Assembly: GCF_019263705.2 (NCBI RefSeq)
Contig: NZ_JADQDK010000001.1
Location: 2,666,001 to 2,730,000, forward strand
DNA length: 64,000 bases
Source: Pseudonocardia abyssalis
GTDB lineage: Bacteria; Actinomycetota; Actinomycetes; Mycobacteriales; Pseudonocardiaceae
Reading direction: 5' to 3'
The first letter of the stretch is position 1; each line of letters starts with the position of its first letter. Below the pieces are notes generated by a model. It saw only the letters and a program-made list of their open reading frames with translations, was not told the origin of the DNA and ran no database searches. Positions 23,413 through 31,815 of the stretch are shown one piece after another. Position numbers and translations under genes: made by a program.

Positions 23413-25440
23413 ATGATCGCAGTCGATGTGGGCGGCACGTTCACCGATGTCGTCTCCCTGGAGAACGGCCGGATCAGGACGGCCAAGGTCTCCACGGACG
23501 TCACCACGGCCTACCAGCCCGTCCTCACCGGTGCCGCGGAACTCGGGGTCGAGCGCTCTGCGGTGTTCAACCACGCCAGCACGCACGGCCTCAACGCCGT
23601 GATCACCCGCAACCTGCCCAAGATCGGTTTCCTGACCACCGAGGGGCACCGGGACATCCTCGACCAGGGCCGCACCTGGCGTCCCGCCGAGGCGATCCTG
23701 GACCCTCGCTGGCGGCGCAGCTTCGGTGACGCCGCACGACCACTGGTCCCCCGCTACCTGCGCCGGGGCATCCGCGAGCGCCTCCTCGCCTCGGGTGAGG
23801 TCCTCTTCGAGCTCGACGAGGCCCAGGCCCGCGAGCAGCTCGCCGTCCTGCGCCGGTGCGGCGTCACCGGTGTGGCCATCTGCCTGCTCAACGCCTACGT
23901 CAACCGCACCCACGAGGAGCGTCTGCGCGAGCTGGTGCGCGAAGAGCTCGGAGATGTGGCCTGCTCGATCTCCAGCGAGGTCTCTCCGCTGGCCAAGGAG
24001 TACGCGCGGGCCTCGACCACCGTCGTCGACGCCTTCATGAAGATCATCTACACCGACTACTCGGAGAACCTGAGCAAGGGCCTGGCCGACCTCGGGTTCA
24101 CCGGCCAGCTCAACTACGCCGACTGCGCCGCGACCCTCGTGCCGGCCGAGCGCGCGATGGAGCAGCCCTTCCGGATCGTGTTCTCCGGGCCGGCGGCGGG
24201 CACCGTCGCGTGCGCGCACTTCGGGGAGCTCATCGGCGAGCAGAACCTGCTGTGCGCCGACGTCGGCGGCACCTCCTGCGACATCTCCGTGGTGACCGAC
24301 GGCGAGCCGTTCGTCAACACCACCTTCGAGCTCGAGCACGACCTGATCGTCAACTCGCTGGCCATCGACATCTCCAGCATCGGCGCCGGGGGCGGCAGCC
24401 TGGTGACGGTGGGCAAGGCCGGGGAGATCCAGGTCGGCCCGGGCAGCGCGGGGGCGGACCCCGGCCCCGCCTGCTACGGCCGCGGCGGCACGCAGCCGAC
24501 GACGACCGACACGTGCCTGATGGCCGGGATCCTCGACGGCGACCACTTCGCCGGCGGCCGGTTCAGCCTGGACGTGGAGAGGTCGAAGGCCGCGTTCGAG
24601 GCCCTGGACTGCGACTTCACGCTGTCCCAGCGGGTCCGCTACGCCTACGAGATGGGCGTGAACAACATCGCCGAGGGCGTCTTCAACATCGCCATCAAGA
24701 ACGGTGTCGATCCCCGCGACTACAGCCTCGTCGCCTACGGCGCGGCCGGGCCGATGCTGCTGCCCGCCGTCCTGGACCTGATCAAGTGCAAGCAGGTCGT
24801 CGTCCCGCCCTACCCCGGCCTGTTCTCCGCGCTCGGCCTGCTCTCTACCGACCAGGTGTTCACCGCCAACCGCAGCGCCTACACCGTGCTGTCCGACGAG
24901 GTCGCCGCGGACGTCGACGCGCTCTTCGGCGAGATGGAGGACCAGCTCCGCGACCGGATCGCACCCGGCAGGGACGTCACCTTCGCCCGCAGCTTCGACG
25001 GCAGGCTGGTCGGCCAGAGCTGGGAGACACCGTTCGTCCCGGTGCCCGACGGCACCCTGGACGCCGACGCGCTCGCCGTCATGGTCGCGAACTTCCACGA
25101 CACCTACGAGCAGCGCACCGGCAACCGGTTCGACGCGTTCCCCGTGGAGGGGGTGACGTTCCGGGTCCGGGCGATCCTCGACACCGACAAGGTCGAGTAC
25201 CCCGTCGTGCCCGAGCGCACGTACGCCGACGGCCCGCTCACCCCGGTCCGCACCACCGTCCTGCGCCACCTGACCGACCACGACCAGCAGGCCCCCGTCT
25301 TCGACCGTGACCACCTGCGCGCCGGTGACGTCGTCGACGGTCCCGCGATCGTCGACGAGAGCCTGTCCACCACCCACGTCGGAGCCGGCCAGACCGCCAC
25401 GGTCGGCGGCTACGGCGAGCTCGTCATCACGAGGAAGTGA
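23413..25440 (+). CDS. Hydantoinase A / acetophenone-carboxylase-like ATPase subunit
   Basis: A 675-residue member of the HyuA family: ASKHA-type phosphate loops DVGGTFTDVV at the N-terminus and ADVGGTSCDISVV near 290, adenosine-site GAGGGSLVTVGKAG, then PGPACYGRGGTQPTTTDTCL and a C-terminal domain. Length is normal. HyuA partners use ATP to open hydantoin/oxoproline rings or to phosphorylate a ketone enolate for carboxylation. Next to a BVMO and a CoA ligase, a ketone carboxylase of the acetophenone type is the most attractive role, but sequence reading alone cannot separate it from N-methylhydantoinase. Confidence 0.85.
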   Translation: MIAVDVGGTFTDVVSLENGRIRTAKVSTDVTTAYQPVLTGAAELGVERSAVFNHASTHGLNAVITRNLPKIGFLTTEGHRDILDQGRTWRPAEAILDPRWRRSFGDAARPLVPRYLRRGIRERLLASGEVLFELDEAQAREQLAVLRRCGVTGVAICLLNAYVNRTHEERLRELVREELGDVACSISSEVSPLAKEYARASTTVVDAFMKIIYTDYSENLSKGLADLGFTGQLNYADCAATLVPAERAMEQPFRIVFSGPAAGTVACAHFGELIGEQNLLCADVGGTSCDISVVTDGEPFVNTTFELEHDLIVNSLAIDISSIGAGGGSLVTVGKAGEIQVGPGSAGADPGPACYGRGGTQPTTTDTCLMAGILDGDHFAGGRFSLDVERSKAAFEALDCDFTLSQRVRYAYEMGVNNIAEGVFNIAIKNGVDPRDYSLVAYGAAGPMLLPAVLDLIKCKQVVVPPYPGLFSALGLLSTDQVFTANRSAYTVLSDEVAADVDALFGEMEDQLRDRIAPGRDVTFARSFDGRLVGQSWETPFVPVPDGTLDADALAVMVANFHDTYEQRTGNRFDAFPVEGVTFRVRAILDTDKVEYPVVPERTYADGPLTPVRTTVLRHLTDHDQQAPVFDRDHLRAGDVVDGPAIVDESLSTTHVGAGQTATVGGYGELVITRK

Positions 25441-27413
25441 TACCGGTGACCACCACCACAGGGACCACAACCACAGGGACCACCACAGAGACCCCGACCC
25501 TGTCGCTGCGCGACATGAGCGACGGCGAGTTCACCTCCCGCTACGGCTCGGACCGCTTCACCGCGTCGGTGATCACCAACCGGCTGCACTACGTCGTCGA
25601 GCACATGTCGACCGGCTTCCTGCGCGAGGCGTTCTCACCGATCATCCGGGACTGGTACGACTTCGCCTGCACGATCAGCGGCCCGCCGGAGCAGGACTAC
25701 CCGATGTCGGTGGTCAGCAACAGCCTCGTCGTGTTCCTCGGGACCATGGGCGACGCCGTGCGCAACACCGTCATCGAGTACGGGCCGGAGAACCTGCGAC
25801 CGGGGGACGTCCTCATCGGCAACGACCCCTACCGCACCGGTACGCACGTCAACGACGTGCTGTTCATCCACCCGGTCTTCCGGGACGACAAGATCGTCTC
25901 GTTCGTCAACATCCGCGCCCACCAGCTCGACATGGGCGGCACGGTGCCCGGTGGCTTCTCCGGGACCAAGGCCAACATCTACGAGAACGGGCTGGTCATC
26001 CCGCCCGTGCTGCTCTACAGCCGGGGTGAGCCGGTCCGGTCGACGTTCAGCCTGATCTTCGACAACTCGCGGTTCGGCGACATCCTGCTGCCGGACTTCA
26101 AGTCGATCTACCAGCAGCTGCACCTCGGCGCCCGGCTGATCGGCGAGAACATCGACCGGTACGGCACGGAGGCCTACCTCGGCACCCTGCAGTACGCCGT
26201 CGACACCTCGGCGGAGCGGATGCGGGAGGCGATCGCCGGGATCCCGGACGGCGACTACGTCGGGACCGGGCTCGTCGACGCCGACGGCATGGACGAGTCC
26301 GAGGAGTTCCGGATCAAGGTCACGCTCATCAAGCGGGGCGAGAACATCGAGGCCGAGCTGTCCGGCACGTCGCGGCAGGCGCGGACGTCGATCAACGCCA
26401 GTATGCTCGACTCCAAGACCGCGGTCGGTGTCGCGATCACCATGCTCCTCGCCCCGGACACCCCGTTCACGACGGGGACCTGGCGCAACATCGACATGGC
26501 CTGCCCGCCAGGGTCGCTGCTGAACTCCCTGCCGCCCGAGGGCGCCAGCATGATGTTCTGGGAGATCACGACCACGCTGGTCACGGCGGTCTTCGACGCC
26601 CTGAACCCGGTGCTGGGCGAGCGCGCCGTCGCCGGCGACTACGGCTCGCTGAACCTGCACAACGCCACCGGGACGCTCGCGGACGGCACACCATGGGCGA
26701 CGGCGGCCCAGTGCGGGGGCGAGCACGGCCCCTGGGGCGCCACCAGCGACGGCGACGGCGACAGCTACACCGTCCTGTTCATGCTCAACAACCTCGACCC
26801 GGCCACCGAGGCGATCGAGCACGACGTGCCCGTGGTCCTGCTGCGCAAGGAGGCCGCCACCGACACCGCCGGTGCCGGGTTCAACCGCGGTGGCGCCGCG
26901 ACCATCAGGGACAGCCTGTGGCTGACCGACGCGTCCGCCTACAGCTCGCCGTTCCGCACCAAGATCCCCAGTGGGCTCGGCGCGAACGGCGGCGACACCG
27001 GCAAGCTCGGTGCGGTGTGGATCTTCCCACCGGAGGCGGCGGACATCCGCAGGCGCGGACAGCTGATCCCGCACTCCCCCGACGTCTACGCCGACACCGT
27101 CCCCGTCGGCGGCATGCTCGACCCGTCCACGAAGGCCCTCGACCCGGACGGCCGGTACTTCTACTTCGCCGCACAGCCGTCGTGGAACACGCGGGCGGGC
27201 GCCATGTTCCGCTACCTCACCAACGGCGGAGGCGGATGGGGCAACGCGTTCGACCGCGCCCCCGACCGGGTCCTGCGCGACGTCCGGGACGGCTATGTCA
27301 CGGTCGAGGGCGCGGCCCGGGACTACGGCGTCGTCGTGACCGGTGACCCCGACACGGACCCGGAGGGGATCGGGATCGACGTCGAGTCCACTCACGCGCT
27401 GCGAGCCGGCTGA
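25437..27413 (+). CDS. Hydantoinase B / acetophenone-carboxylase-like subunit
   Basis: A 658-residue HyuB-family protein beginning with GTG 25437 overlapping hyuA (GTGA); GTG 25446 is an equal alternative with a better spaced GAGGAAG. A Thr/Gly-rich lead (TTTTGTTTTGTTTETP) precedes the conserved body: VLIGNDPYRTGTHVNDVLFI near 122, NIRAHQLDMGGTVPGGFSGT near 158, SMLDSKTAVGVAITML, and the C-terminal GGGGWGNAFDRAP. HyuA and HyuB form the catalytic heteromer. The lead is a short nucleotide repeat (ACCACAGGG) and may vary in length. Confidence 0.85.
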   Translation: MIPVTTTTGTTTTGTTTETPTLSLRDMSDGEFTSRYGSDRFTASVITNRLHYVVEHMSTGFLREAFSPIIRDWYDFACTISGPPEQDYPMSVVSNSLVVFLGTMGDAVRNTVIEYGPENLRPGDVLIGNDPYRTGTHVNDVLFIHPVFRDDKIVSFVNIRAHQLDMGGTVPGGFSGTKANIYENGLVIPPVLLYSRGEPVRSTFSLIFDNSRFGDILLPDFKSIYQQLHLGARLIGENIDRYGTEAYLGTLQYAVDTSAERMREAIAGIPDGDYVGTGLVDADGMDESEEFRIKVTLIKRGENIEAELSGTSRQARTSINASMLDSKTAVGVAITMLLAPDTPFTTGTWRNIDMACPPGSLLNSLPPEGASMMFWEITTTLVTAVFDALNPVLGERAVAGDYGSLNLHNATGTLADGTPWATAAQCGGEHGPWGATSDGDGDSYTVLFMLNNLDPATEAIEHDVPVVLLRKEAATDTAGAGFNRGGAATIRDSLWLTDASAYSSPFRTKIPSGLGANGGDTGKLGAVWIFPPEAADIRRRGQLIPHSPDVYADTVPVGGMLDPSTKALDPDGRYFYFAAQPSWNTRAGAMFRYLTNGGGGWGNAFDRAPDRVLRDVRDGYVTVEGAARDYGVVVTGDPDTDPEGIGIDVESTHALRAG

Positions 27414-27428
27414 GCAGGGGCGGATCCG

Positions 27429-27462
27429 GGGGTGGGGCGACGCCGATGCGTCGCCCCACCCC
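27429..27462. terminator. Terminator of the catabolic island
   Basis: A perfect 15-bp stem (27429-27443 with 27448-27462, arm GGGGTGGGGCGACGC) with loop CGAT, 16 bp after the hyuB stop. A strong end of the carboxylase operon. Confidence 0.9.
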
Positions 27463-27593
27463 GCTCCGCGTGGACACGCCACGAACACACGCAGCACCGG
27501 CAACGGAGGCCTCGATCACCTCGGAGATCGACAGCTGGGTGGCTGACCGAGTGACTACGGGATCGGATCGGAGCACATCAGCACGGACACGTG

Positions 27594-27634
27594 AGGCCTG
27601 GTCAGCACCCCAGCTGGGGATCCTGACCAGACCT
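27594..27634. repeat. Second copy of the integrase-tail terminator
   Basis: AGGCCTGGTCAG (27594-27605), palindrome CCCCAGCTGGGG (27608-27619) and CTGACCAGACCT (27623-27634) repeat the structure at 12675-12717 with one stem mismatch. Similarity to the first copy starts at the bases corresponding to the tRNA 3' end (CACGT) and continues into the integrase tail. Confidence 0.85.
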
Positions 27635-27654
27635 TCTCGGCGTCCATGGCGGGC

Positions 27655-27965
27655 TGAGCAACTATCTCGGCGCCGGGACGGGAAGACCCGGCTCATCTCC
27701 CTGGCGCCCTCCCCGATGACGGGCCGCTGCTGCTTGCGGTACACCCGATCGGCACTCCCCGCACGGGTCAGCAACGAGACGACCACGTAGGCACCCGTCG
27801 TCGTCGACTGCGCGGCGTCGAGCAGCGCCTGAGCCCGGTCGAAGCTCAGCGCCGGCGACGGCCGTCCCACCAGTCCGGTCGGGGTTCCGCACAGCACACG
27901 GTCGACGTCCTCGGCCGAGAGCTCGCGCAGCTTCCGCCGGCGTCGCGGCACGGTCCGACCGCACC
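27655..27965 (-). pseudogene. Tyrosine integrase remnant, second copy
   Basis: Minus strand reads KLRELSAEDVDRVLCGTPTG (core-binding domain), LSFDRAQALLDAAQSTTTGA and YVVVSLLTRAG (start of the catalytic domain), then jumps to the tail DRVYRKQQRPVIGEGAREMS and RVFPSRRRDS. The catalytic core with Arg and HxxR is deleted between SLLT and VYRK, and another deletion lies after DRVLCG. The tail is homologous to the 12740-13075 remnant (VYRK-stop-LRPVIEEGATTMNRVFPGRRRDS). The two remnants flank the catabolic island in the same orientation. Confidence 0.85.
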
Positions 27966-28464
27966 CGACGCCGCCCTGCCTGCTCCACATCCGGAAGGAC
28001 ACCAGGCCGGCGTTCTGCGTGGTCCCCCGTCTCAGCACCATCGACGGCGGACGTCCCGCGTCCCTGTCCCCACCGACGAGGTGGCCCGGCTGCTGGGCGA
28101 GGTGGGCGAGGTGGGCGAGGCCGACTCGGCTCGCCGACGGGGATCGACCACGTGCCGGTGCTGGTCGAGCGGACGGTCCGGCACCACCTGGCCACGGCTC
28201 CGTCGACACGCCACCACGACCGCACGGACCTGAGGGGTCGACGTGGTGACCGCGTTCGAGGCCGTGCAGAACGGACGCCGCGAATCGTCGCCTGGGTGTC
28301 CCACCGACGGGGGTCGGCGATGCGGGCGGCTCGGGCGCCTCCCGGCCGTGGACCTCATCGCCGCCGGTGGCAGGTCGGCCGAGGCACCTACCGCGCATCC
28401 CTCGACGCGGACCAACTCGGCGTCGGCAGCGGCAGCGGAGGTTTCGCCAGGACAGGGAGCTGGT
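27966..28464. other. Gene-free stretch between integrase remnant and GAPDH
   Basis: No recognisable gene on either strand. It contains a short GGTGGGCGA repeat near 28097-28118 and probably further decayed parts of the integrase N-terminus; no frame shows a clear motif. Confidence 0.35.
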
Positions 28465-28478
28465 AGGCCCATCGGCCC
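28465..28478 (+). promoter_or_regulatory. DevR/DosR-like box before GAPDH
   Basis: AGGCCCATCGGCCC matches 11 of 14 positions of the local consensus GGGACCTTCGGCCC and lies 87 bp before the GAPDH start. Weaker than the best copies. Confidence 0.4.
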
Positions 28479-28564
28479 GGGTGTCGATGTCTCCCGGCCG
28501 TGGTCGAGCACCCTGAGTCGCGACGACGCTGGACCGGACAGCACAGCGACGAACGGAGCAGAGC

Positions 28565-29581
28565 ATGCGGGTCCGCGTGGGTATCAACGGCATGGGCCGG
28601 ATCGGACGCGACGTCCTGCGAGGCGCGGTCGAGCGCAACGACCCCGCCTTCAGGGTGGTCGCCGTCAACGACGTGGCGCCGCCGGAGACCATCACGCACC
28701 TGCTGCGCCACGACTCCACCTACGGCCGGTGGGGGCGCACGGTCGAGTTCGCCGGCGGGTTCCTCACCGTCGACGACCACTCCGTCCGGATGCTGCAGGA
28801 ACCTGACCCGGCGCGGCTGGACTGGGCCGCACACGGCGTGGACGTCGTCGTCGAGGCCACCGGACGGTTCCGCACCCGCGAACGCGCCGCCGCCCACCTG
28901 ACGGCCGGGGCGCGCAAGGTGGTGCTGACCTCGCCCGGGACCGGCGTCGACGCGACGATCGTGATGGGCATCAACGACGACGTCTACGAGGCCACCCACC
29001 ACGACGTCGTCTCCAACGCCTCCTGCACCACCAACTGCGTCACCCCGATGGCGCAGGTGCTGCACCGGGCGTTCGGCCTCGAGGAGGGACTGATCACGAC
29101 GATCCACAGCTACACCTCCGACCAGAACCTGCTCGACGGGCCGCACAAGGACCTGCGCCGCGCCCGCTCGGCGGCGGTCAACATCATCCCGACCAGCACG
29201 GGCGCCGCCCGGGCCGTCGGCGAGGTGCTGCCCGAGCTGGCCGGCCGGCTCGACGGCATCGCCGTGCGCGTCCCCGTCGTCGACGGGTCGCTGGTCGACC
29301 TGACCGTCCGGCTCTCCGAACCGGCCACGATCGGCCAGGTGAACCGCGCCTTCGAGACGGCCGCGGACGGCCCGTTGAAGGGCATCCTGCGCTACACCAC
29401 GGATCCGGTGGTCTCCCACGACGTGATCGGCGAGTCCGCGTCCTGCCTGTTCGACAGCACGCTCACCCGGGTGGTCGGGAGCACGGTCAAGGTCTTCGGC
29501 TGGTACGACAACGAGTGGGGCTACGCCCAGCGCACGATCGACCTGGTCGACCTCGTCGCCTGCACCCTGCCCGAGCGGTGA
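28565..29581 (+). CDS. gap: Type I glyceraldehyde-3-phosphate dehydrogenase
   Basis: A 338-residue GAPDH: NAD site GINGMGRIGRDVLRG, catalytic SNASCTTNC near 152, phosphate-site residues in TGAARAVGEVLPEL, and C-terminal WYDNEWGYAQRT. It interconverts glyceraldehyde-3-phosphate and 1,3-bisphosphoglycerate. Its place in a dormancy-type cluster with PPDK and gluconokinase, and not in a gap-pgk-tpi operon, suggests a second, stress-induced copy. The ATG at 28565 follows GGAGCAGAGC. Stop overlaps the next GTG (GTGA). Confidence 0.93.
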   Translation: MRVRVGINGMGRIGRDVLRGAVERNDPAFRVVAVNDVAPPETITHLLRHDSTYGRWGRTVEFAGGFLTVDDHSVRMLQEPDPARLDWAAHGVDVVVEATGRFRTRERAAAHLTAGARKVVLTSPGTGVDATIVMGINDDVYEATHHDVVSNASCTTNCVTPMAQVLHRAFGLEEGLITTIHSYTSDQNLLDGPHKDLRRARSAAVNIIPTSTGAARAVGEVLPELAGRLDGIAVRVPVVDGSLVDLTVRLSEPATIGQVNRAFETAADGPLKGILRYTTDPVVSHDVIGESASCLFDSTLTRVVGSTVKVFGWYDNEWGYAQRTIDLVDLVACTLPER

Positions 29582-30054
29582 GCGCCGCCCGCGCCGAGTT
29601 CGACCACGACCCGCCGGCCCCGCTCGCGAGCGTCGTGGTCCCGCTCGTCGACGCGGTCGCGCGCGACGACGCCGGCCGCGTGCTCCTCAGCCGCGCCGAC
29701 TGCCTGCGGCTCATGGCGGCCACGGCCCTCGGACGGGTCGTGTTCACCGATGCGGCGATGCCCGCCGTCCGGCCGGTGACGTTCGTCCTCGACGGTGACG
29801 AGGCCGTGTTCCGCGTCCCGCACGGCGGGCCGCTGGACGCGGCCACCCACGGCGCGGTCGTCGGGTTCCAGGTCGACGCCATCGACCACGACACCCATGT
29901 CGGGTGGAGCGTGGTCGGCATCGGACGGGCCTACGAGGTGACCGCCCCCGGGCGGCGCGGCGGGCTCCCCGCGGGATGGGACGCAGACGGCACGGCCCAC
30001 ACCGTCGCCGTGCCGCTGGAACAGCTCAGCGGGGAGCGGATCCGGCTGGACTGA
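29578..30054 (+). CDS. Pyridoxamine-phosphate-oxidase-fold flavin-binding protein
   Basis: A 158-residue protein with GTG start overlapping the GAPDH stop. The split-barrel pattern is seen: LSRADCLRLMAATALGRVVF, PAVRPVTFVLDGDEAVFRVP, VVGFQVDAIDHDTHVGWSVV, GRAYEVTAP. DosR regulons of mycobacteria contain several such proteins (Rv2004c/Rv3129-type context), usually F420- or flavin-dependent. Coupled translation with GAPDH suggests co-expression under hypoxia. Confidence 0.8.
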   Translation: MSAARAEFDHDPPAPLASVVVPLVDAVARDDAGRVLLSRADCLRLMAATALGRVVFTDAAMPAVRPVTFVLDGDEAVFRVPHGGPLDAATHGAVVGFQVDAIDHDTHVGWSVVGIGRAYEVTAPGRRGGLPAGWDADGTAHTVAVPLEQLSGERIRLD

Positions 30055-30087
30055 GCCGCCGGTCGACGCGGCCGCTGAACGCGGCCC

Positions 30088-30122
30088 GGGACCGACGGCC
30101 CCCAGGACGAGACCTACGGCCG
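30088..30122 (+). promoter_or_regulatory. Tandem DevR/DosR-like boxes
   Basis: GGGACCGACGGCCC (30088-30101) and GAGACCTACGGCCG (30109-30122) are two copies of the local box spaced 21 bp, two helical turns. No intact gene follows on the plus strand, which suggests that the controlled gene has been lost. Confidence 0.5.
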
Positions 30123-30308
30123 TCGGGGCGGCGGGGCTCGGGGAGCACGGTCGACGACGGCGACCTGCCCCATCCGGCGCGACGGCATCCGGGGAGCGAC
30201 TGCACGACCACCACCGTCGACAGGGGCCCCATCTCGCCGACCCGACGAAGTTCGTCGGGACCGTCCAGGCCTACGGGCAGGCCCAGCAGCTGAACGATCG
30301 ACCCGCGC
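30123..30308. other. Stump after tandem boxes
   Basis: No intact gene. One plus-strand frame contains HLADPTKFVGTVQAYGQAQQ, which faintly recalls the DPTKFVGPVY segment of carbamate kinase; too short to call. Confidence 0.25.
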
Positions 30309-30575
30309 TCACGGCTTGCCGACCGGGCGGGTTCCGCCGGCCAGCACCTCGGAACGCCGGAGGAACTCCGTCTCGTCGATGTCGCCGCGGGCGAACCGCT
30401 CGGCCAGCACCTGTTCCGGGGTGAGCCGGGCCGCGGCCGGCCCGTCACTTCGGTGCAGGCGGCGCACGAGCACATACACCCCGAGTCCCACGAGCCACCA
30501 CAGCAGAACCATGCCCATGGCCATGACCGGGGAACCCCAGCCGGTCATGCCGTCTCCGTACCAGAACATCATCAC
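30309..30575 (-). CDS. SHOCT-domain small membrane protein
   Basis: An 88-residue protein: Met-rich N-terminus, one membrane helix (VMAMGMVLLWWLVGLGVYVL), then the SHOCT motif LTPEQVLAERFARGDIDETE with FLRRSEVL. SHOCT domains are short C-terminal oligomerisation modules common in stress-induced membrane proteins. Start ATG 30575 (MMMFWYGDGM); an ATG two codons later is possible. Confidence 0.85.
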   Translation of the reverse strand: MMMFWYGDGMTGWGSPVMAMGMVLLWWLVGLGVYVLVRRLHRSDGPAAARLTPEQVLAERFARGDIDETEFLRRSEVLAGGTRPVGKP

Positions 30576-30596
30576 GAACCCTCTCGGTGGAACGGG

Positions 30597-31031
30597 TCAG
30601 GCGAGCACGTCGTCGTCCAGGCGGACGACGGCGACCGGGCACGGCGACCGGTGCAGCAGGGCGTTGCCGACCGACCCCAGCACCGACCCGGCGAACCCGC
30701 CCCGCCGCCGCGACCCGACGACGACCCGACGACGACCAGGAAGGTGCGCAGCCGCGACGTGCGCTGGGTCTGGACCTCGGCGGTGAACACGGAGTGCAGG
30801 GCGGCCGGGTGTGGCCGCGCCATGCTCACGAGTCGCCGAACCGGGTCCGGCGACGCAGGACGCCGCTGCGCCCGCCGCGCAGGTCCCCGGGTAGCGCACG
30901 CCGTCGGCCCGCGACTCGGGCGCGGCGCCGCGGGTCGCGGAGCGGCCGTTGCCAGGGGTGCACAGCGCCTCCCGGCGGCCCTCGTCGGCCGGGTCCCACC
31001 CGTCGAACACGAGCGTCCAGTCGTCGGTCAT
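30597..31031 (-). pseudogene. Chimeric ORF: GH65 N-terminus joined to universal stress protein C-terminus
   Basis: The 144-residue frame starts like glycoside hydrolase family 65 (trehalose/kojibiose phosphorylase): TLVFDGWDPADEGRREALCT, PGNGRSATRGAAPESRADG. From about residue 97 it turns into the last strand-helix of a universal stress protein: RRRVVVGSRRRGGFAGSVLG and SVGNALLHRSPCPVAVVRLD. About 700 residues of GH65 and the first 100 of the USP are missing. This is best read as a deletion joining two neighbouring genes; a functional chimera is unlikely because neither domain is complete. Confidence 0.8.
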
Positions 31032-31219
31032 GGGCCTCCTCCGTCCCCTGCGACGCTAGGAGCCGGTCGGGATCCGGGGCACCGGCGAACGACCCCCGTC
31101 GGACGGGGCGTCCGGCCCTGACCCCGCAACCCGGCGCGGCGGATGCTGACGGCTCCCCCGTCTGTGAGGTCATCCATGACGCCCCTCGTCCACGCGCACC
31201 CCCGTACCGGAGGACCGCG

Positions 31220-31696
31220 ATGACGACGCTGGTGGTGATGGGCGTGTCGGGGGTGGGCAAGACGGTGGTGGCCGCCGAGCTGGTGGCCCGCACCGGGTGC
31301 GAGGCCGCCGACGGTGACGACTTCCGCTCCGCCGCGGGCCGGGCACCCGACGTCGACCGACGACCGTGGCTGCATCGCGTCGCGGACTGGATCGGCGCGC
31401 AGGAGGCGGCCGGGCGCAGCACGGTCCTCACCTGCCCGCCGCTCGGGCGCGCCGACCGCGACCTGCTCCGGGACGCGAACCCCTCGGTCCGGTTCGTGCA
31501 CCTGCTGGCGCCACCCGCGGTGATCCTCGAACGGATCACCGGTCGGACCGCGTCGTCCCCGCGGCCCGACAGCGGGACCGACGCGCGGCAGTACCTGGAG
31601 CCGGACGAACCCGGGTGCGTCGTCGACACCACCACCGGCAGCCCGGCGGCCGTCGCCGAACTCGTGCTGTACGCGCTCGCACAGGGCGACCGCTGA
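31220..31696 (+). CDS. Gluconokinase-like kinase
   Basis: A 158-residue P-loop kinase: Walker A GVSGVGKT, acid pair DGDDF with DRRPWLHRVADWI (typical gluconokinase DGDDxH...DRxPWL), and lid residues LERITGRTASSP. Relative to family members the segment after DGDD is shortened (no HPxxNxxKM stretch) and the central Cys-xLxxxYRD helix is changed (TCPPLGRADRDLLRDAN), so activity may be altered. It would phosphorylate gluconate with ATP. ATG 31220 follows GGAGGACCGCG. Confidence 0.8.
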   Translation: MTTLVVMGVSGVGKTVVAAELVARTGCEAADGDDFRSAAGRAPDVDRRPWLHRVADWIGAQEAAGRSTVLTCPPLGRADRDLLRDANPSVRFVHLLAPPAVILERITGRTASSPRPDSGTDARQYLEPDEPGCVVDTTTGSPAAVAELVLYALAQGDR

Positions 31697-31701
31697 GGGT
31701 C

Positions 31702-31737
31702 GGGACCACCGGCCGTGGCCGATGGGACCTTGGGCTG
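31702..31737 (+). promoter_or_regulatory. Tandem DevR/DosR-like boxes before USP operon
   Basis: GGGACCACCGGCCG (31702-31715) and GGGACCTTGGGCTG (31724-31737) are spaced 22 bp, on the same helix face, ending 79 bp before the USP start. Confidence 0.6.
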
Positions 31738-31815
31738 TGGCGCACGGCCGCGCGGTGCGACACGGTCGGGTCGCGCAGCCCGGTCCGGCTGCGCGACCAG
31801 GCGAGGAGAAGCGAC

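Noticed and set aside
23272..25470. 732-residue minus ORF opposite hyuA
   Set aside because: Antisense shadow; no motifs, and the plus strand has a convincing HyuA.
31069..31118. Two further DosR-like boxes before gluconokinase (31069 and 31105)
   Set aside because: Matches are weak (at most 11 of 14) and the spacing is not helical; in GC-rich DNA such hits are expected by chance.
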